A stretch of DNA of 53,839 nucleotides from Phycisphaerales bacterium (lineage in GTDB: Bacteria; Planctomycetota; Phycisphaerae; Phycisphaerales; UBA1924): positions 1 through 53,839 of the forward strand of contig JAGQOH010000016.1 of assembly GCA_020427635.1 (NCBI GenBank), in the 5' to 3' direction. Of the stretch, positions 6,714 to 16,400 are shown piece by piece. The notes beneath the pieces were generated by a model. It was not told the DNA's origin and did no database searches. It saw only the letters and a program-made list of their open reading frames with translations. Numbering within the stretch: position 1 is the stretch's first letter; the number at the start of each line of letters is the position of its first letter. The position numbers were made by a program, and so were the translations under genes.

Positions 6714-8951
6714 TCATTCGATCCACACCGGCTGCACGCGTGGCGAGCCGTCATCGACCTGGGCCTCGGCAAGCTCGCGGGCAGAAAGATGTCGCAGCCC
6801 CGCGAAACTCGCGTCGCGGAGAATCGTACCCCGCAGGAAGACGTAGAACCGCGCTTCGGATTGTGTTTCGCTCGTTGACCCAAACAAAGCCCCGATCAAT
6901 GGCAACGAGCCGAGCACGGGCACTTGCGTGCGGCCATCGCCTGTATTCACCGATCGCAGGCCGCCGATCGCGACAGTGAAGCTGTCCGGGATGGTCACCT
7001 TGCCCTGGAGGGTGTTCTCCTGGCTAGGCGGGGGAATGACGCCGCCGCCTTGCAGCGTCTGGGAATCCCCAGTGAACGCGCTGAGTTCCAGGCTGTACTC
7101 GAGTGTGAGATGATCACCCGCAGCAATCTGCGGTGTGATCGTGATCGTGGTCCCGGCGTCCTCGTTGCCCGCGAAGCTCGTGGTGGCCACCGTGTCAGAG
7201 GCGTTAATCGCGGTGAAGGGTTCACGGTTGACCGAGCGCAGGGTGGAAGGTTGGTTGTTGTCGGCGAGCAGGCGTGGCATGCTGACTGCGCGTCCGGCGT
7301 TCGTCGATTCAACTGCGCGAACGAGCGCTTCGAAGTCGCCGGCTTGCATCACGTTGCCGGTGAACCCCGTGCCGGCACTTGTGCCGCCAGTGCCACTGCC
7401 CAAGCCGAACAGTGATGCAAGGTTGGTCACGGTGCGACCATTGCGCCACATGCCATCGAGTTCGACGCCAAGGTCGAGCGTTCGGCCCTCATTAATCGAT
7501 ACAAGTGTGATCTCAAGCATTACTTGGGGCTGGCGGCGGTCGAGATCCTCGATGAGAGGCTCAAGTTGACGAATTGCAAAAGCGTTTCCAACGGCGAGCA
7601 GTGAGTTCGTTGCGGAATCGACCGTGAGTGAGAGGGGCTTGTCCGGGTTGGGCGTCGACGGCGGAGTCGGCGCGCGTCCAGCTCCTTGGCCGGCTTGGTC
7701 CTCGAGCTCTTGCGCGCTTGCGTCGAAGACCTCGAAATCCATAAGTTGGCTCAGGGTCGCGGCGAGTTCGGCTGCATCCCGGTTTCGTATCGCGAATGTA
7801 CGGAGCTCTTGTCGCGCATCAGCCGGTGCAGCTGCAATGGATTCCACAATCGCTTCGATTTTCAAATGTTGCGACCCGGTCGCGCGCACGACAACCGAGC
7901 CTGTGAGTTGCTGCGTGGCGACACGAGTCCGCTGATCTGCTGTGCCGGTGCTGTTTGTTGAGGCAAGTTCGAGTACTTGAGAAATGGCCTCTGCCAACTC
8001 GCGAGGCGCTACTCCCCGTGGGGGCGCATACGTTCGTACTTCAAGCTCCTCAGCTTGGTCGATCGAACGGGCAAGCTCTGTGATCTCTTCGACCTGTGCG
8101 CGGCGAGCGACGACCCACAACATGTTCCCGGTCGGCATTGCAACGAACCGAGGCAGGTCATCCGGCTTTCGTAGTGCTCCTCCTGTGCCGCTGGCCGCAA
8201 TCGTGCCGAGGATCGAGGCCGCTTGGTTGGCCTGGATGTTGTCAAGTTCGAGGAAGAATCCCTCGGCTGTGTCGTCAGCCCGATCTACCAGAGGAAGCAA
8301 GTCCTTGATCATCTGCAGGCGGCGCGATGTATCTGTGAGTAGCAACAGACTGCCATCGCCGATCGCCCGAGCTTGGCCGACGTTGGCGCTCAGGATCGGC
8401 TTGATCGCGGCGATGACTGACTCCGCTTCGCCAGATTGGAGCGGAAAAACGACTGAACCAAAGCTCGCGTGCGAATCGAGTCCGGCGGCCATGTCTGCCG
8501 CAGGCTGTTCGATTCGGCTGAGCGCTTTGGTAGCACTTTGTAACGGAACAATCTCATATAAACTGTCGACTGCGCTTTCGACGACGACAAAGTCTCGGCT
8601 GTCAAGCACGCTTGTCGTGATTGACCAGAGTTCATCCGGCGTGACTGGCCCATCGAGTCGAAACGTGACTTGGCCGCGAAGTTGCTGGGCGTCATAGTTC
8701 AGCGAGAGGTTGGCTTCTCGGGCTGCAAGCTCGACAAGATCGGGAAGCGAAACCTGTGGCGGAAGCCTCACTGTCGCAATATTGCTCACTTGCGCAATAG
8801 ACAGGGATGATGCAAAAAGCAAGCCGACTACGACCGCACCGCACCCGAAATCGATCCGGCGATGTTGTTCAAGCGCTCCACAGATGTCCGTGATGATTCG
8901 CACAATGGGGGTCTCCATACCGCACAGGGTGGTATCAAGTAGCCCTCTCAT
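6714..8951 (-). CDS. gspD: GspD-type secretin
   Basis: 745 residues. ATG at 8951 overlaps the lipoprotein stop (ATGA); the signal peptide core (FGCGAVVVGLLFASSLSIAQ) then sits about 35 residues in, so an internal start at 8918 is also plausible. It contains an N0-like domain (SLPDLVELAAREANLSLNYD), several N-domains with the secretin ring-building pattern, a Gly/Pro-rich linker, and the C-terminal secretin barrel with TITITPQIAAGDHLTLEYSL, IPDSFTVAIGGL and the signature VPVLGSLPLIGALFGSTS. It forms the outer-membrane exit pore. Being coupled directly behind an RHS-core gene and a lipoprotein gene is unusual for a secretin. Confidence 0.93.
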   Translation of the reverse strand: MRGLLDTTLCGMETPIVRIITDICGALEQHRRIDFGCGAVVVGLLFASSLSIAQVSNIATVRLPPQVSLPDLVELAAREANLSLNYDAQQLRGQVTFRLDGPVTPDELWSITTSVLDSRDFVVVESAVDSLYEIVPLQSATKALSRIEQPAADMAAGLDSHASFGSVVFPLQSGEAESVIAAIKPILSANVGQARAIGDGSLLLLTDTSRRLQMIKDLLPLVDRADDTAEGFFLELDNIQANQAASILGTIAASGTGGALRKPDDLPRFVAMPTGNMLWVVARRAQVEEITELARSIDQAEELEVRTYAPPRGVAPRELAEAISQVLELASTNSTGTADQRTRVATQQLTGSVVVRATGSQHLKIEAIVESIAAAPADARQELRTFAIRNRDAAELAATLSQLMDFEVFDASAQELEDQAGQGAGRAPTPPSTPNPDKPLSLTVDSATNSLLAVGNAFAIRQLEPLIEDLDRRQPQVMLEITLVSINEGRTLDLGVELDGMWRNGRTVTNLASLFGLGSGTGGTSAGTGFTGNVMQAGDFEALVRAVESTNAGRAVSMPRLLADNNQPSTLRSVNREPFTAINASDTVATTSFAGNEDAGTTITITPQIAAGDHLTLEYSLELSAFTGDSQTLQGGGVIPPPSQENTLQGKVTIPDSFTVAIGGLRSVNTGDGRTQVPVLGSLPLIGALFGSTSETQSEARFYVFLRGTILRDASFAGLRHLSARELAEAQVDDGSPRVQPVWIE

Positions 8952-10030
8952 CTTGACAGCTCTGGGAGCGAAGGTATCTCGATGACCAATCGCAAGCCCA
9001 CATGATCATCACTTTCAATGGTGCGCAACTGAAGGGGCGCAAGGGCAGCCAACTCGCTACACATTTGCTCCATTCGCATGTCCAGTGTTCCAACATCTCC
9101 GCCGAGACAGATATAGCCCGTACCGTCGATGCCGCTCGCGACTTTGAGCGCGTCTATGCGATTGCCCTTCGAATAGTCGATGAGCTCGGCCATCTTCATG
9201 ATGCCTGCGCGCCGAAGTGCTGTGCGTTCCTCAGGTGTTGGGTCACAGACTTCAGCGACGTTGCCATAGAGGTTGATAAGACCCCAAGGGTTTGGAACTC
9301 CTTCACCGACCAGGTGGATTGGGCGAGGATCAAAGGTGCTTCGCGCCCTCCCCGAAATATCTGGGGGTCGGTCTTCCCACGAGTTACCCCACCAGTCCGC
9401 TTGATCTGTCCCTGCACGGCATGCCCATATCCACTCTGCCAAAGTCGGTGGTCGGATGACGAGTCCGCTGCCAACCGAAGTCAGATAGCACACCTGCGGG
9501 ATCTCTTCCATTCGCGTGATCAGAAATGGTCGTGCAGGACTTGTGATGTACGTGCGTGGGCTCTCGTTCAACGGCCAGGAACTTGCTGACCTTCTCTCCA
9601 GACCGTCCGCCCAATCCGAGAGCACATCCAGGTAACGCATGTTCTCTGCCATTGATGTAGCAGTGACTGAGACGGGCGAACCTGCGACGATGGCGAAGTA
9701 GCTCAGGGGGAACTCTGTAGTTGCGATGTAGTAAGGACGCCTCGGCGCGGGGAGTTCGTGTTCTCCAATGCGTAGGGGTTTCTTGGGTGGGAGCACAAGC
9801 ACGAATTCAAGCGAGGGCGGTTCTGTCTTGACCTCTTCAGGCCACCAGAACGATTGCGGCGTGAGTGTGATATGCGTGGGAAGATCCCAGTCACCGAACG
9901 CAATGGACTCATCCGCAAGCTGTGCTTGCTCCAAATAGTGCCCGAGCAGGCCGGGAGAGTGATCACATGGCTGCTGCGTGGGCGCGCAGCAGCCAGCGCA
10001 AAGGAGCGCGAGTAACAGACTCGTGATCAT
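8948..10030 (-). CDS. Lipoprotein with FGE/SUMF1-like (sulfatase-modifying) domain
   Basis: 360 residues from ATG at 10030, which overlaps the RHS gene stop (ATGA); it also overlaps gspD by 4 bases. The N-terminus MITSLLLALLCAGCC is a lipoprotein signal with the lipobox CAGC. The middle and C-terminal parts carry hallmarks of the formylglycine-generating-enzyme-like fold: PTLAEWIWACRAGTDQADWW, then NPWGLINLYGNVAEVCD (the family GLYDMxGNVWEW position) and the final GLRLVIE strand (family GFRLV). The catalytic Cys pair of true FGE is not evident, so a binding or structural role is more likely. Such domains are widespread in planctomycetes. Its place between a secreted RHS protein and the secretin suggests a role in holding, delivering or protecting against that protein; this is inference. 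Confidence 0.72.
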   Translation of the reverse strand: MITSLLLALLCAGCCAPTQQPCDHSPGLLGHYLEQAQLADESIAFGDWDLPTHITLTPQSFWWPEEVKTEPPSLEFVLVLPPKKPLRIGEHELPAPRRPYYIATTEFPLSYFAIVAGSPVSVTATSMAENMRYLDVLSDWADGLERRSASSWPLNESPRTYITSPARPFLITRMEEIPQVCYLTSVGSGLVIRPPTLAEWIWACRAGTDQADWWGNSWEDRPPDISGRARSTFDPRPIHLVGEGVPNPWGLINLYGNVAEVCDPTPEERTALRRAGIMKMAELIDYSKGNRIDALKVASGIDGTGYICLGGDVGTLDMRMEQMCSELAALAPLQLRTIESDDHVGLRLVIEIPSLPELSR

Positions 10031-10917
10031 TCGCAGCACTGACCGGTATCCTCAAGGCTGACGCTGTACGTTTCGATCACACCAACCGATGCTCCGACAC
10101 CAATACCGACTTCTCCTGCCAAACTGATCAGTCCTCTTACATCCTTGAGGCCACATTCGATCAGCGATCCAAAGTTGAGTGAGAATTTGACTGGAAGGGC
10201 GGTCTTGGCATTGAATGTTCCAAACGCTCGAATCTCACCTCCGGGAAGAACGTGGATTCCCCCCTGAACTTTCAGCTTTAGTGGTACGCCTGCTTCCACC
10301 TTGACGCTAGGACCTACAAGGACGCGGTAATGAGAGCCCTCGTCTTCACACTCACTCGACTCTGCCTTCACCCCTGCGCGATACGAGATTCCGAGTTGAG
10401 CACCGAGGCGCAGCGACGTTCCGGTCGCGGTATACTTGTGCTTTTTACCATCTTTGCAGCACTCGCCCTCGTTGAAAATCGCTTCCGCAATGCCATAATC
10501 GACATTGATTCCCTTGGCTACTTCGTCCGCCACATCGACAGCAAAGTTGGCACACTCCACCAGCTTCCAGAGTGGTCGCCTCTTTTGGTATTCCCGCAAT
10601 AATTCTTGGGCGTACTCGTAGTTCCCGGCATCATTTTCTTGCCGAATGCAACTTGGAACTGGATATGGGCACAGCCCCATCGGATCTCGTGTAGTAATCG
10701 GTCGTGAGCGCACGTACTGATACAGTGCTGTCCCGTCTTTCCAAAGGATCATCGGGAGTTGCTCAAGTGAGCCCTGACTCGGCAGCGTGGCATCCAATGG
10801 ATCTCTCGTAATCCACCGCCCTGTCTTCGCGTCATACCAGCGTGCGTTGGCCTCCGGCGCAAAGCACAGCGACGTGCAGAGAGCAAGCAATAGCGTGACG
10901 ATTGAGCGAGCGTTCAT
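10027..10917 (-). CDS. Short secreted RHS-core protein with beta-rich C-terminal domain
   Basis: 296 residues from ATG at 10917 (GAAGGAG about 7 bases upstream). A Sec signal peptide ends at about PEANA and is followed at once by RWYDAKTGRWITRDPL, then LYQYVRSRPITTRDPMGL. That is the terminal segment of an RHS-repeat-associated core, without any of the preceding YD repeats. A Cys-containing linker (CKDGKKHK) leads into a Gly-rich domain of alternating hydrophobic strands (VKVEAGVPLKLKVQGGI, ISLAGEVGIGVGASVGV) that I cannot name; it could be a beta-barrel or beta-sandwich. In full-length RHS proteins this position holds the variable toxin or tip domain. The gene is coupled to the lipoprotein and T2SS genes downstream, suggesting it is a T2SS substrate. 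Compare the sister gene at 21513-22385. Confidence 0.75.
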   Translation of the reverse strand: MNARSIVTLLLALCTSLCFAPEANARWYDAKTGRWITRDPLDATLPSQGSLEQLPMILWKDGTALYQYVRSRPITTRDPMGLCPYPVPSCIRQENDAGNYEYAQELLREYQKRRPLWKLVECANFAVDVADEVAKGINVDYGIAEAIFNEGECCKDGKKHKYTATGTSLRLGAQLGISYRAGVKAESSECEDEGSHYRVLVGPSVKVEAGVPLKLKVQGGIHVLPGGEIRAFGTFNAKTALPVKFSLNFGSLIECGLKDVRGLISLAGEVGIGVGASVGVIETYSVSLEDTGQCCE

Positions 10918-10947
10918 GATTGCGATACTCCTTCGCGCGAGCACGGG

Positions 10948-12042
10948 CTATTCGTTATTCCTGCTCCGTTGGTTCAGCCGTTGCATTTCCTGTCGGACCT
11001 GGTTCGGAGGCATTTGTTCCAATCGCGTGGAGGCCCTGGCTGGGGGCAGGAGCCTTGCCGCCATCACCCGGCGTTCCTCCAGCGTAAACGCAAGTTCCGC
11101 CCGCCGACCCATCGCCATGACAAGAAACTGAAAAATGTCGCGGCTCTCCGGGAAGCACGAGCGTGCCAGGAGCAGATCCTCCTCCGCCCGTTCCCAGTCT
11201 TTGTGGGCCCACCAATAGCCTGCCCGGTGCTGGAGGAAAACGCCGAGCAGTTGGCGATTCGAGAGCGACGCGAGGTCGGCGCCGTATGCCTTGCCGAGTT
11301 CGTGCAGCCCCAGGTCTCGGGCGTAGTCCTCATCGGAAACCGATACGAACGATCCTGTTGAGCCATCAGACTCCGCGCTTGTTGCCTCCAGATTGAAGCG
11401 AGTCATGCCATCATCCCAGCGGCACCACATGTGGTCGTTGCCTACCACCCCCTTTAGGGGCCAGCCGAGCCGATGGGCGATCGCCAAGTACAGCACTGGC
11501 ATAGTTGCGCAGGTTCCTTCTTTGGAATCGATGAGCCCCCACGCGAACAGCTGCTCAGGTCTGCCGTTGTCGACATCGGCATCAGTGTAAGTAATCCCAA
11601 TACTGGGCCCGGCAAGCGCAACTGCCATGCTGCCCGTGCGCCAGAGGTCAGGATTTTCAACGTAGAGGGGGGACTCAGCTGCCTGGAGCTCCGCCGCGCC
11701 AAGCGCGGCCCGTAGCCTCTCGCCCCATTCATCAACAACCCGAACATACTCCTCAATGGTGCGTTTCTGGCCAGGCAATCCACTTCCCACGATGAGGTTC
11801 AACAGCAGCGGGTCGAACCTGTCAAGCTCACCATCAGTCATTGCAACAAGATCAAGCGCATCAAGAACTTGAGGTTCCTGCAGTGTTGAAGGTAAGTCCG
11901 CACTTGCATCAATGAGCCGGGCGTTTGTTTGGGATGGGCGCTGAGGTTGCGACGGTGTCAGCATGACGAGGCCTACGACAACTGTGCACATCACACAGAT
12001 TTGTGTGATAGAGCGAAGCTTTCCACAGATGTGAGGTTTCAT
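10948..12042 (-). CDS. Exported transglutaminase-like protein
   Basis: About 364 residues from ATG at 12042 (AGGA about 10 bases upstream). An N-terminal hydrophobic segment (ITQICVMCTVVVGLVMLTP) acts as a signal peptide or anchor. The region LVAMTDGELDRFDPLLLNLIVGSG resembles the helical start of SirB1/transglutaminase-like proteins. The core follows: SKEGTCATMPVLYLAIAHRL (catalytic Cys), then GNDHMWCRWDD (catalytic His), then FNLEATS, where families normally have the third acidic residue (FDPT-like); here Asn/Glu stands in its place. The C-terminus is TPR-like (HKDWERAEEDLLLARSCFPE). It starts the minus-strand run 31 bases before the short RHS gene, so it may process or crosslink the exported RHS proteins. 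Activity is uncertain. Confidence 0.65.
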   Translation of the reverse strand: MKPHICGKLRSITQICVMCTVVVGLVMLTPSQPQRPSQTNARLIDASADLPSTLQEPQVLDALDLVAMTDGELDRFDPLLLNLIVGSGLPGQKRTIEEYVRVVDEWGERLRAALGAAELQAAESPLYVENPDLWRTGSMAVALAGPSIGITYTDADVDNGRPEQLFAWGLIDSKEGTCATMPVLYLAIAHRLGWPLKGVVGNDHMWCRWDDGMTRFNLEATSAESDGSTGSFVSVSDEDYARDLGLHELGKAYGADLASLSNRQLLGVFLQHRAGYWWAHKDWERAEEDLLLARSCFPESRDIFQFLVMAMGRRAELAFTLEERRVMAARLLPPARASTRLEQMPPNQVRQEMQRLNQRSRNNE

Positions 12043-12312
12043 AATGCGAACATCCTGCGAACGGCAACCTACAGACGCGGCGCGCCTTGCGTCGTCAGGT
12101 GCAAACATACGAACGTCTAGCACAAACGAAAAGAAAAAAGTCGATCGAAAATGTGGAACTCACTCTTGATCACGGCGCCAACATTTGTAGAAACTCGATT
12201 CGATTCAGCGGCGGTCGCGCGAGGACCGTTACTGGTGGGATGACGAATGACGGGCGGAGCGCTCTCGATGGTGCTTGTTCTGTCATTGACATTCGTCGGA
12301 CGGAGGTCACAA
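12043..12312. promoter_or_regulatory. Divergent intergenic region between the T2SS-side and RHS-side gene runs
   Basis: About 270 bases separate the minus-strand run (starting 12042) from the plus-strand run (starting 12313), so promoters for both must lie here or close by. It is more A-rich than its surroundings around 12120-12160 (AAACGAAAAGAAAAAAG). I see no clear -35/-10 pair, operator palindrome or small gene. Shared divergent control of both runs is an inference from layout only. Confidence 0.4.
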
Positions 12313-13437
12313 ATGCATGCTGTGAGTGGACTGAGCCTGAGCGGGACGCTTCTTGCTGCGGTATTGGTTGGCGCTGCCCAGAAGGAACAACAAAGCGACC
12401 GCGTGACTAATGATCAGCACGCGACGGTCGCGAGCGGTGCATCAACGAGCAACCGTGGTTTGGCGGATGCGGCTCCAGGCAGCGATTCTTCCGCGGCCCA
12501 AGAACCAATCACCAACCCAACGTATGGCGAACCGAAGCTCGATCCGTCTGGTCGCCTCAAAGTCGACCATGGCAGTGTGTTCTTTGGCCCAGCGCCGAAG
12601 GGGACGCACCATTACGCCACGTTTGAATTGACGAATATCTCCTCTGATGAACTCCGAATTGTGCAGACCAAGACGAGCTGTGGATGTACGAAAGCGGTCA
12701 TCAGCAAGCAGGGCCTGCTGCCCGGCGAATCAGCAGATCTCGCAGTTGAATTCGAGATTCGAGGCACGCATGCCAAGGTTGTTCGTCAGACTGCCGCGCT
12801 GTTCCTTGAAGGCGAGCGAACTCCCCTTGAGCTGGAGTTCTCGGGACAGTGCTTGGATCCCCTGAGGATAAGGACCGATCAGCAGACCGAAGTTGCATCA
12901 TCCTACTCCGCTATTGTCGAATCAGTTGGTGGACAACCGTTTCAGATATTGGACGTGCGCCCTCCGGTTCTTGAGTTTTCCGGCGTGGCCAGTCGCAATC
13001 ACCGAATCAGCCTGAATGCAGTCGCTTGGCGTGAGCACGGACACCCTGCGAGCGCAGAGATAAAGACCACTCTCGATGGGCACTGGCATTCGGTCGCGAT
13101 TCAGGGTCGCTTGTTTACTCCAACCCAGGAGGAGCCACGTATCAACGTCGAGCCCAGCCTGTTGGATCTTGGATGGGCGCGCCGAGGCGAGCTCCTCGTC
13201 GAATACATCACGATTAGGGGGGTCAGAATCGAGTCCTTGGATGATCTCACAGTTACCACCGGGACACACAACGTTGCTGTGACAATCGGTGATGTACAGA
13301 TCGTCGGTGAGGATTCTGTTGTTCTTCTCCAACTTGTCGTAAAAACGCGAGCAATCGGTCCGGTGCGAATTGCTCTTCGGGTCTTGCACCGAGACCGCGT
13401 CGCGCTGGTTCCGCTTCTTGTTGATGTCGAAGAATAA
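12313..13437 (+). CDS. Exported DUF1573 (Ig-like) protein
   Basis: 374 residues from ATG at 12313, chosen because GGAGGT lies about 6 bases upstream. A signal peptide (LSGTLLAAVLVGAAQ) is followed by a Ser/Ala-rich spacer and a DUF1573 domain at about residues 70-165: HGSVFFGPAPKGTHHYATFE, LTNISSDELRIVQTKTSCGC (the conserved SCGC motif) and LLPGESADLAVEFEIRGT. Two further Ig-like repeats follow. DUF1573 proteins are periplasmic or surface Ig-fold proteins common in planctomycetes and Bacteroidetes and have no defined activity. It starts the plus-strand run and lies 44 bases before the giant RHS gene, so it may assist folding or surface display of that protein (inference). Confidence 0.8.
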   Translation: MHAVSGLSLSGTLLAAVLVGAAQKEQQSDRVTNDQHATVASGASTSNRGLADAAPGSDSSAAQEPITNPTYGEPKLDPSGRLKVDHGSVFFGPAPKGTHHYATFELTNISSDELRIVQTKTSCGCTKAVISKQGLLPGESADLAVEFEIRGTHAKVVRQTAALFLEGERTPLELEFSGQCLDPLRIRTDQQTEVASSYSAIVESVGGQPFQILDVRPPVLEFSGVASRNHRISLNAVAWREHGHPASAEIKTTLDGHWHSVAIQGRLFTPTQEEPRINVEPSLLDLGWARRGELLVEYITIRGVRIESLDDLTVTTGTHNVAVTIGDVQIVGEDSVVLLQLVVKTRAIGPVRIALRVLHRDRVALVPLLVDVEE

Positions 13438-13481
13438 CACCAAGAATGCACAATCGCTTTGCATTGTAACGAGGCAGTTCC

Positions 13482-16400
13482 ATGAGAAAGCATGTTCTAT
13501 GTTTCGCTGCGGTTGGTGTCGTGACTGCGACCCCCTTAAGGGTGCTCTACTCTCAAAGTATCTGCAACAGTCTGAGCTATATGTGTGTTGAGGATCGAGA
13601 TTCGACCTGCACAGACCTCTTCCCGAGCTGCGCAGATGACCTGGAGGCACAACTCGGTGATCCGTGCGATTTTTCAAGTGGAGTTGGGCCGTGCTGTCCG
13701 GGCATCCCCGATGTTCTTTATTGCTGCTTTCCTTGTGACGACTGTGAATACGGACCAACACTGGGTGAATTTCTAGCGCTGCTTGAGGATCCGGATCAAA
13801 ACGCGAAGTTTGCTTGCCTAGAAGCGGCTGGCGTGTGTCAGACGGGCTGCTTTGGATACGCACCCGGCGCCTGCGATCCCCAATCAAGTGGTGAGGATGA
13901 AGGACTGTGCTGCCTAAAGAACACAATCGAGCGGCTCTGCCGTAGTTACGAGGCGTGCGGCAACTGCCAGGGTGGCACTGCAACACCACCGCCCAGTAGC
14001 CTGATCGCTCAGGCCATATGTAGCAGCGGATGTGCCCCCACTGGTGGTGACTTCTGCGTGGATGGTATCGCACAGCTTGTAGCGGATTCCTCATGCGGTG
14101 TGGAGCTAAGTGATGCTGACCGTGCTGCGATAGCTGCATGCCTGGGGGCGAACAACGATTGCGAAGAAGTCGAGGAGGGCGACGAAGAGGGGAACACCGA
14201 GGAATCTGACAATCCGCAGCAAGACGGAGGCTGCGGCGGCGGGGACGATGGCGGCGATGACGGGCCGAATCCGACGGAAGAAGCGGAGAAGCCCGCATCC
14301 GACGTTGTGCCGGATAATCCTGTTGACTTGGGCTGGGGTGTTAAGTACGAGTCTGCGACTGACATGGTCGTGCGTTTGCCGGGACGCGATTTTGTGTTCT
14401 CGCGCGCCTACAACTCGCGACCGCGCAACATCAACGGAGGTTTTCTTGACTGGGAGTCTCTGAGTACGGTTGGCCGGGGCTGGAATGCGCCTGCAATCCC
14501 CAGGATTCGGAGGCTCCAAAGTTCCGGGGACAAGATCATCGTCTACGGCACGAAGACGCACTCGACGTTTGTCTATCGTGGCGGCAAGAACGTTACTGGT
14601 GCCATTGATCTGGACGACGACGATGAGTCCAGTCGAACCGACTCAAAACGACCCCTGTGGACACCGAACGGTCCATCTCATGAGTATATCGTTGCCACGA
14701 CGATGACCCTCGAAGTCGACATGGACGACAACGGTTCATCCGAAACAGTTACTGTCCCCGTGCTTCGACTCGTGCAGCCGGGCGAGATGCAACAAGATTT
14801 CTACCGGCAGTCCCAGCCGCCGGGCATCCCGTGGACCAACGACGTGGATGGCTCGGCATGGGGTAACGACTGGAGAGACTACTTGTATCGTGTGCGCGAT
14901 CAGGTCGCTCGCCAAACGGACACCTACGGGAATCAGTGGGATTACTTCCATACCGCCTACAACTCGGTGTCTGGCATCTATGTGTCACGGATCGCGCGGC
15001 CAACGAAGATTACCTTCAAGCGGCCAAATGGCACGATTGTGGGCTGGCTCTTCTTTGGTTGGGATTTCCGTGCCAAGACAGACGAAGGTTGGGTGTTCGG
15101 GCTTCGTGGCAAGTTGCGTAGGTTAACGATGGTGCGACCCGGCGTTCCGGATCCCGGCTATGACGGCGATTGGTCGGAGATGAAAAACATCATCGAATAT
15201 CACGAGAAGTTTGATGATTTGGATGAATGGAACTTGGGGAGCAATACGATCACACAACGTGTCGTGTACGACTACCACGAGGGTGGGAACGAAAACGACC
15301 ACGTTAAGGATCAAGGCGATCTCGCCGACTTGTTGGAAGTCAAACAACTCACTCGGCTCGACGACGACGGGTGGCGGACTCGCTTCTGGCAGTACCGGTA
15401 CTACCGTTGGGACACCGGAGGCGGTTGCCCGGGAGCGAGCGGTGCCAACCAGAATTGCGGCAGCGTTGAGGAACCTGACGAGGACTGGGACCACGATGGC
15501 GTCTATGGAGAGAAGGGCTCGCGCCACTTCCTGAAGATGGCGTTCTATCCACGCCAGATTGAATATGTCTATGAGCGGGCGAACCCTGCGCACCACACGT
15601 TCAACAGTGTCGATGATGTTGCTGACAAGTTTAGGGGCCAGCCAGATGAGTTCCCGGTGCATTTGCTTGATGAGCAAGGTAACGATCACACCTATACCCT
15701 CGCGCAGCTTGCGAACAAAGTGATTTCCTACGATCTCGTGGAAGGAGGAGGGGCGCAGTTCTCAGAGTCTCGTTGGCTCGTGTCGCGCCAACTCATCAAT
15801 GCAGATTGCGGCTGCGGAGGACCAAGTGGGTCGCACCGTATCTTGCGCACGTACAACTACGATTGCGGTGGCGACTGCGATCGCTACGCAGACATTGATG
15901 TGGCGCGTGTCACCGAGTGGAAGCCGGGTCAGACCATAAATACATGGGAGCCCTACCGGACCCGAGTCATGCACTACGGTCCGTTTGGCGATCTCGAAGG
16001 CCGCTGGCTGCTCGGCGAGGTGCTGCGAGAAGAAGCCAGTGGTGGAAGGGTGTGGGTACATTCGTACCAGTATCACGACCCCCCAGCGGACGCGAATGGC
16101 GATTATCCGAAGTATCGAGGCCGCCTCGCGACTGTGATCAACCCTTCGGCCGTGACGTCGTATAACGCCGGAACGGGTGTTGTACAAGTTGGGTCGGGAC
16201 TCATCTACGGATTCACATACAACGACGATGGCTATCTTGCCGGACGCTCGATCAATTCCGACCTCGTCGAGAGCTATTCATATCGCACAGGCCCTTCCGA
16301 GGAGCACCTGCTGTCATCTGTGACGCGGCACGCCAGCGCGACCGTTGGCGAAACCACCACGTTTGACTATGGTTTTGGAAGTATTCCCGGCGTGGAATGT

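Noticed and set aside
5179..6726. GspE start at GTG 6726
   Set aside because: It lies inside gspD without a ribosome site; ATG 6699 has GAGGAGG at ideal spacing.
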